DNA of 31,427 nucleotides, taken from contig CAZTXD010000029.1 in the NCBI GenBank assembly GCA_964617995.1, forward strand, positions 1-31,427, in the 5' to 3' direction. Numbering within the stretch: the stretch's first letter is position 1; each line of letters opens with the position of its first letter. The notes beneath the pieces are model-generated. The model saw nothing but the letters and a program-made list of their open reading frames with translations. It did not search any database and was not told the origin of the DNA. The position numbers were made by a program, and so were the translations under genes. Below are positions 27,883 through 31,427 of the stretch, in pieces. This DNA is from CAZTXD01 sp964617995. GTDB lineage: Bacteria > Actinomycetota > Acidimicrobiia > Spongiisociales > ZC4RG35.

Positions 27883-28780
27883 GGTTTACCTGCTTCCAGT
27901 ATTCGTCATCCTCATACACTGTGTCGTCCACGGAATGAATTCCGTCGGGGATGATATGCTCCGCACGTGCACGCTCTTCTGCCTCACTGATGGCTTCGAG
28001 ACGCTCTACGCAGGTACCGCAGCGACCGCAGTGGAAATGACCACCCTTGTAGCAGCTCCAAGTCATGTGTAGCGGAACGCTTAGCTGAATGGCGTAGTAA
28101 GCGATTTCGGCCTTGGTGGTGTGGATGAATGGTGCAAGAATGAACTGATCGGGGACTTGTCCGACTCCGAGCTTCGGGATCTTGCCGAAGCCTTCGTTAC
28201 CGAAGCTGATAGCATCATTAGCTGTCTGAATGAACTCGGGTCGGCAATCAGGGTAGACATAATGATCGCCCGCATGTACTGCAGTAGCAATGCAGTCAGC
28301 GTTTTCACTAACTGCGACACCTGCTGCGATTGACAGCATGATCATGTTCCGATTAGGAACAACCGTCTGCTTCATGCTCTCTTCGGCGTAGTGTCCCTCA
28401 GGAACCTCGATCTCTGGACCTGCGGAGCTGTCGAACTGACCCTTAGGGCCCTTGACGGTGGGTGAGGTGAGGGCACTGTTGCTGATTAGATGCGTGATCC
28501 CAGAGAGGTCGATGACATCGTGCCGCAGGCCCAGCAAGTCAGCAGTGCGTGCTGCGTACTCGAGTTCCTTCTTGTGCCGTTGTCCATAGTCGAACGACAG
28601 TAGATGCTGCTCGTGCTGGTCCAGCTTGGCTAGACTGTGTACTAGGGTAGTGCTATCAAGCCCTCCGCTGAAGACTGTAACACACTTCATTGTTTTTCCT
28701 CTCTTCAGTAACGCTGTTGCATATGCTTCTCTGAAGTCGGCTAGTACGTCGTGATTGGGGTCGTTCCAAGGTAGTGTCAC
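27875..28780 (-). CDS. queC: 7-cyano-7-deazaguanine synthase
   Basis: A 301-aa protein with the PP-loop of QueC (VFSGGLDSTTLV) and LSFDYGQRHKKELEYA. A conserved VPNRNMIMLSIAAGVA follows, and the zinc-binding end is SCYKGGHFHCGRCGTCVERLEA with four Cys. It makes preQ0 from CDG. The GTG 28780 overlaps the primase stop (GTGA) and adds 30 residues before the usual QueC start; ATG 28690 behind GAGAGG gives the canonical 271 aa. There is no fused amidotransferase domain, so it should stop at preQ0. Confidence 0.85.
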   Translation of the reverse strand: MTLPWNDPNHDVLADFREAYATALLKRGKTMKCVTVFSGGLDSTTLVHSLAKLDQHEQHLLSFDYGQRHKKELEYAARTADLLGLRHDVIDLSGITHLISNSALTSPTVKGPKGQFDSSAGPEIEVPEGHYAEESMKQTVVPNRNMIMLSIAAGVAVSENADCIATAVHAGDHYVYPDCRPEFIQTANDAISFGNEGFGKIPKLGVGQVPDQFILAPFIHTTKAEIAYYAIQLSVPLHMTWSCYKGGHFHCGRCGTCVERLEAISEAEERARAEHIIPDGIHSVDDTVYEDDEYWKQVNHG

Positions 28781-30993
28781 TCGTCCTCCGTCGCGACAGG
28801 TTGGTAGGTCATGCCTCTTCCAAACTTGACTGCTGTAATCAGTCCACGCTGCTCGAGTGTCTGGAAGATCGAATCTGCTGTGCGCGCTGTGAGGTGGTAG
28901 CTCTGCATGAGAGCCGAACGTGTAATTCCTGGCTGCTTCCTGATGCTGTGGTACACACGTTCCAAATCACGCTCACTCTGTGTCTTGCCGACTCCGTTGA
29001 TGACGTCAATGGCATATTCACGCCACTTTGCTGCAAAGGAAATGGCGTGCAGAATGTGTATCTCTTCTACTACAATGTCGTCATCGCGAGTCTCGGACGC
29101 CGCGAGTAGTGTTGCAGCTTTGAGCGTTGAGACAGCAAGACGTGCGTACACCGGTGTCATGATGTCAGCTCTGTCTGACTTAAGGCCAGCCTGGTTAAAG
29201 TCGGCCTCGAGCTTGTTGAACCTTGCCCATGCTGCGGGAGTTAGTTCAGCTTCCCACTTCCTGGGAGGTGCTATAGCGACAGCAGTACCTTCAACCTTTA
29301 CGTCAACCTTCTGTGTGTAGTGCACAAAGAGGTCTCGGATTTCTGAGAGCAGTTCCTCTTTAGCCTGTTTGTCCCTTACAACAGGAGGTCCTAACGGTTT
29401 AACACGCTTGACATCTGACTCAGCTGTTAGGTAGATGAACCTAGGTACGAACCCGGACGACACGTGATCGAGCGTGAGGAGTTGCTGCACCCGATTTCGA
29501 ATGCCGCCTGTAAACAGGATCAGAACGGGTTCGCGAATCTCGATTGGTTCCTTACGCAACAACCTCTTCTGGAACTTACCGTCGTACAGTTTGGTAAGTG
29601 TTTCAGCCATTCCTGCCATGTAGTCCTTCTTGGTCATCGATTCAAGAAGTCCTGAGAACTCGTCACGCAGGAAGATTGAAGGTCTCCCTGGGCGAGTAGA
29701 CAGGCCCTGCATAAGACCTTCAATCGAACCATCCGTGGCCATAATGACATCAGGGTCAACTTCGATCAAGAGGTCCATGGCTATGTCCATCGCCGTGGAC
29801 TTTCGCGTTAGGGTCGTATCTGCCAGAAGCATAAACCACAGGTTGGGAATGATGTTTCCGAACGAGGTAGGTAGCGAGACTCTCCCAGACAGGATCGAAC
29901 TCAATATGACGAAGGCCCCTGCTTGGTGATATTGGGGAGCGGCGTCGCCGAGGCCTGTAGCCCACTCAATGTACCTTTCCACAAACGTGTAATGCTGTCT
30001 TACTTGGGCTAGTTCCTCATCAGTGATTAAGTCGATCTGTTCAAGTTCTGGGACAACAACGGCTTTGACGTTTTCCATGTGCTTGATATAAGCACGGCAA
30101 ACATCGTCCCAGAGGTGCTTTTCTGGCCTTCCGTCTCTAGTGTACTTGTTACAAGCAGCCTGTCTTGCTATTGCGAAGACTTCCTCGCGTTCCAGTCCGC
30201 CTTCGAGTAGGAGCAAGAGTAATTGCCATAAAGGCTCACTCCAGGATCCAGCAGCAGGCTCATCACTGAACAGCCTAAATACGCTACTGTTCAGTTTCCT
30301 TCGTCGTTCTTGCATGAAGGAGATAGGATCATCGATGTCGGGAATCTGATCCGGCTCGGGCATCGGGATGCCTCCGCCAGTTCTACGACTTGCCTTCGGA
30401 TACAACTGAAAGTCGTCGTATCGGAACTTGTCGTCCGACATGCTGATGACTCTGACAACAAATGGAGCCTCGTACTTATAGTTGCCTGTTAGAGGTACTC
30501 TAAGTAGCTGCGTCAGATCCCATCCTGTTTTGTCACTACCGTCTGCTAGGTGATGGTACGTAATTCGATGAGCTAGGTCCTCTGCTACTTTAGGTTCTAG
30601 TGGATCCTCCATCACCCAGAAGGCCTGATGACGTCCATAAGACGATTCGACTAGTACTGTTGGACGAATCAGTAGTCGGTCCGGAGAGCATTCATCCAGA
30701 TCGGCCCATACGGTTGGGCATGTGCGTACGTTTTCTTTTACGCGTGGGCCCTTACCATCACTGGCCCGACGGAAGTCTGGATCATCTAACAGTTGTGGAC
30801 AGAAGTAAACATTGTACCCTTCGTGGGCGCGCTCGATGTAGTCGAGCAGTTCTTCTCCCTGACTAGGCCAGGCAAAGAGTTTCTCAAAGAAGGCACGTGT
30901 TTGAGGGTCTAGGAGAGCTATACAAACGTATCCCTGTGCACGCCCAAATACGGCCTTAAAGAAGGCTATTCGACGTTCAGCCCCTGAGTCCAA
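28777..30993 (-). CDS. replicative primase-helicase (AEP primase plus DUF3987-like helicase)
   Basis: A 738-aa protein from TTG 30993, with GGGAGG six bases upstream; an upstream frame to 31032 would start in the inverted repeat. The N-terminal AEP primase shows VWADLDE (D98, D100), SSYGRHQAFW (H122) and WDLTQLLRVPLTGNYK near 160-173. The helicase-like domain has a Walker A-type ADTTLTRKST (residues about 391-400) and Walker B FLRDEFSGLL (about 441-450), as in DUF3987 proteins. The last 50 residues form a winged helix (ITRSALMQSYHLTARTADSI). It should open DNA and lay primers for the family A polymerase. Confidence 0.75.
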   Translation of the reverse strand: MDSGAERRIAFFKAVFGRAQGYVCIALLDPQTRAFFEKLFAWPSQGEELLDYIERAHEGYNVYFCPQLLDDPDFRRASDGKGPRVKENVRTCPTVWADLDECSPDRLLIRPTVLVESSYGRHQAFWVMEDPLEPKVAEDLAHRITYHHLADGSDKTGWDLTQLLRVPLTGNYKYEAPFVVRVISMSDDKFRYDDFQLYPKASRRTGGGIPMPEPDQIPDIDDPISFMQERRRKLNSSVFRLFSDEPAAGSWSEPLWQLLLLLLEGGLEREEVFAIARQAACNKYTRDGRPEKHLWDDVCRAYIKHMENVKAVVVPELEQIDLITDEELAQVRQHYTFVERYIEWATGLGDAAPQYHQAGAFVILSSILSGRVSLPTSFGNIIPNLWFMLLADTTLTRKSTAMDIAMDLLIEVDPDVIMATDGSIEGLMQGLSTRPGRPSIFLRDEFSGLLESMTKKDYMAGMAETLTKLYDGKFQKRLLRKEPIEIREPVLILFTGGIRNRVQQLLTLDHVSSGFVPRFIYLTAESDVKRVKPLGPPVVRDKQAKEELLSEIRDLFVHYTQKVDVKVEGTAVAIAPPRKWEAELTPAAWARFNKLEADFNQAGLKSDRADIMTPVYARLAVSTLKAATLLAASETRDDDIVVEEIHILHAISFAAKWREYAIDVINGVGKTQSERDLERVYHSIRKQPGITRSALMQSYHLTARTADSIFQTLEQRGLITAVKFGRGMTYQPVATEDE

Positions 30994-31020
30994 TCGACAC
31001 CTCCCTTCGGGTACAATAAG

Positions 31021-31081
31021 GTGATAGGACAATCCCTGGCGAGAGAAGTTGCCACTGGCTAACTAGGGATTGTCCTATCAC
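31021..31081 (-). promoter_or_regulatory. perfect 17-bp inverted repeat in the primase leader
   Basis: GTGATAGGACAATCCCT (31021-31037) is repeated in reverse complement at 31065-31081 without a mismatch, around a 27-nt spacer. It ends 15 bases before the ribosome site of the primase gene. A TAATAT at 31082-31087 (- strand) could be a -10 box beside it. It may be a terminator for the upstream gene, an operator, or an mRNA stem controlling the primase. Only the repeat is certain. Confidence 0.6.
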
Positions 31082-31090
31082 ATATTAAGT

Positions 31091-31114
31091 GTGTGAGAAA
31101 CCCCAACCTCACAC
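31091..31114 (-). other. 7-bp hairpin next to the 17-bp inverted repeat
   Basis: GTGTGAG (31091-31097) pairs perfectly with CTCACAC (31108-31114) around a ten-base loop. It is in the same 212-bp gap as the 17-bp repeat. Beyond these two structures and a -10-like box I see nothing else in this gap. Confidence 0.4.
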
Positions 31115-31205
31115 CGTGCGAACTAACGACTCCACAAGCACCCTACACCCCTGAAGGAGGCCGCCAATAGGTTAGTGGGCCCTTGTCGCACTTCCTCTTT
31201 ATGTA

Positions 31206-31427
31206 TTACGGGAGGAGACCGTCAGCAGGCTTAGTAGCGCCTGCCGCGGCCTTCTTGGGACTCGTACCAGGCTTCCAGTCCTTGGCACTCATGAAGCCCT
31301 TGACTTCGGCCTTCTCGTCGTACTCCTTACCGTCCTTACCCTTCTGCGGCGGCACCTTCTTGACCCGGCAGACAAACAGCTTGCTCTGCCACCACTCGGG
31401 ACCAGGTACGACGTTCGGCTCGAACCC
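31206..31427 (-). CDS. C-terminus of an unknown upstream gene (partial)
   Basis: The frame is open to the window edge; 73 codons are visible before TAA at 31206-31208. The visible end reads GFEPNVVPGPEWWQSKLFVC, then a Lys-rich stretch (KKVPPQKGKDGKEYDEKAEV) and an Ala/Pro-rich tail ending DGLLP. It has higher use of C and G at third positions than its neighbours. It is on the same strand as the replication genes and could be a replication or recombination protein, but no motif shows this. Confidence 0.6.
   Translation of the reverse strand, partial: GFEPNVVPGPEWWQSKLFVCRVKKVPPQKGKDGKEYDEKAEVKGFMSAKDWKPGTSPKKAAAGATKPADGLLP

Noticed and set aside
27875..28780. Gat-QueC type fusion that would make an amidinated base
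   Set aside because: Only a 30-residue N-terminal extension is present, far too short for an amidotransferase domain.
1..31427. tRNA genes, CRISPR arrays, integrase, attachment site, insertion sequences
   Set aside because: I looked for cloverleaf-like segments, regular spaced repeats and recombinase or transposase motifs and found none I could support.

Overview
The window is a stretch of a tailed phage genome, almost certainly a siphovirus: a long-tail gene set with a -1 frameshifted chaperone, a tape measure protein, and no contractile sheath gene. I infer an Actinomycetota host, with moderate confidence. The support is the tail-tip and minor-tail protein style, the M15-like lysin followed by a peptidoglycan-binding domain, an r1t-like holin, an exonuclease resembling the Rv2179c type, and small phage proteins of families I know from actinobacteriophages. 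I see no tRNA gene, integrase, CRISPR array or insertion sequence. The terminase and portal genes must lie outside the window.

Positions 1-17149 are on the + strand. In order they carry the C-terminus of a capsid protease/scaffold, a decoration protein, the major capsid protein, connector, head-completion and tail-terminator genes, and a major tail protein with an inserted Ig/FN3-like domain. The tail assembly chaperone pair follows, with a canonical GGGAAAC slippery site, then the tape measure protein. After it come a distal tail protein, tail-tip and minor tail proteins (one with an M14 carboxypeptidase domain that is itself split by a lectin-like domain), and a lysis block: endolysin plus several small membrane proteins including a holin candidate. 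Strong hairpins lie behind the capsid block, the major tail gene and the lysin. A 14-bp terminator stem ends the + strand transcript at 17153-17203.

Positions 17207-31427 are on the - strand, so transcription converges on that terminator. Read in the direction of transcription, this half carries: the C-terminus of an unknown gene; a leader with a perfect 17-bp inverted repeat; a primase-helicase; QueC; QueD; QueE; FolE; a short protein that copies a DNA polymerase I signature; two MazG-like proteins; a DpdA-like transglycosylase; a fusion of uracil-DNA glycosylase and family A DNA polymerase; small proteins including a degenerate HNH protein; a DnaQ-like exonuclease; and a second operon ending in a RuvC-like resolvase. 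Most junctions are ATGA, GTGA or TAATG overlaps, so translation is heavily coupled.

FolE, QueD, QueE and QueC convert GTP to the 7-deazaguanine preQ0. DpdA-type enzymes exchange guanine in DNA for such a base. No QueF and no Gat-type QueC fusion is present, so the simplest prediction is a genome carrying 2'-deoxy-preQ0, which would protect it from host restriction. The genes for base synthesis, base insertion and DNA copying are interleaved in one transcription unit.

The least explained sequences are two intergenic loci (5441-5556 and 19317-19435). They share helically phased TTAGAC hexamers arranged as nested palindromes. The 108-aa protein with the polymerase I peptide is the next most puzzling item.
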